NCBI GenBank assembly: GCA_002333125.1
Contig: DDBM01000042.1
Span: 1 to 5,642, forward strand
DNA: 5,642 nucleotides
Reading direction: 5' to 3'
DNA from: Moraxellaceae bacterium UBA2032
GTDB taxonomy: Bacteria; Pseudomonadota; Gammaproteobacteria; Pseudomonadales; Moraxellaceae
The notes under the pieces are model-generated. The model worked only from the letters and a program-made list of their open reading frames with translations, had not been told where the DNA came from and ran no database searches. The translations under genes were made by a program, and so were the position numbers. Positions 5,640 to 5,642 of this stretch are shown in pieces. Position 1 is the stretch's first letter, and each line of letters opens with the position of its first letter.

Positions 5640-5642
5640 TGC

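Noticed and set aside
1..5642. CRISPR array, tRNA, rRNA or complete insertion sequence
   Set aside because: No regularly spaced repeats, cloverleaf-like segments or transposase motifs were seen on either strand.

Overview
This is a chromosomal segment of a gammaproteobacterium with fairly low GC, judged by eye to be in the low forties. Every gene reads on the minus strand, so transcription runs from high to low coordinates. The set recR, rnd (DEDDy RNase D with the E. coli residue spacing), ycgL and pyrD points to Gammaproteobacteria; ycgL is nearly restricted to that class. A Uma2-type nuclease plus two dispersed palindromic repeat families would fit a filamentous or sulfur-oxidising lineage such as Thiotrichales, but that placement is a guess.

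Layout in transcription order. The right edge carries one copy of a dispersed 'CTTCGACTCCGCTCAG' repeat, followed by recR (recombination mediator). Next comes a perfect 10-bp inverted repeat with a short T-run, a possible terminator, and then a Uma2/DUF820 PD-(D/E)XK protein. After a 164-bp intergenic region with two small hairpins begins the main cluster. An acyl-CoA dehydrogenase overlaps the start of rnd by one base (TGATG). A GC-rich hairpin repeat follows, then ycgL, a 107-residue unknown membrane protein, and a MoxR-type AAA+ ATPase. A second copy of the dispersed repeat, in inverted-pair form, lies between the membrane protein and MoxR. By chance it is open in frame with MoxR, so the ATPase would be over-predicted by 33 residues if the upstream ATG were used. 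The true start is very probably the ATG at 957, which has a good Shine-Dalgarno.

At the left edge, positions 62-1 encode the first 20 residues of dihydroorotate dehydrogenase (pyrD), a partial gene cut by the window. It has its own consensus -10 (TATAAT at 97-92). Its short leader can fold so that the Shine-Dalgarno is paired with bases at or near the transcription start. This is the arrangement used for CTP-sensitive start-site switching at enterobacterial pyrC and pyrD, and it is the most interesting regulatory signal here.

Nothing in the window looks like a complete new defence or mobile system. The points most worth following are the pyrD leader, the MoxR ATPase with a small membrane-protein neighbour but no adjacent VWA partner, and the repeat families embedded in the operon. 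The genes do not form one obvious pathway: they cover DNA repair, RNA processing, acyl-CoA oxidation and pyrimidine synthesis, and are probably grouped in housekeeping transcription units.
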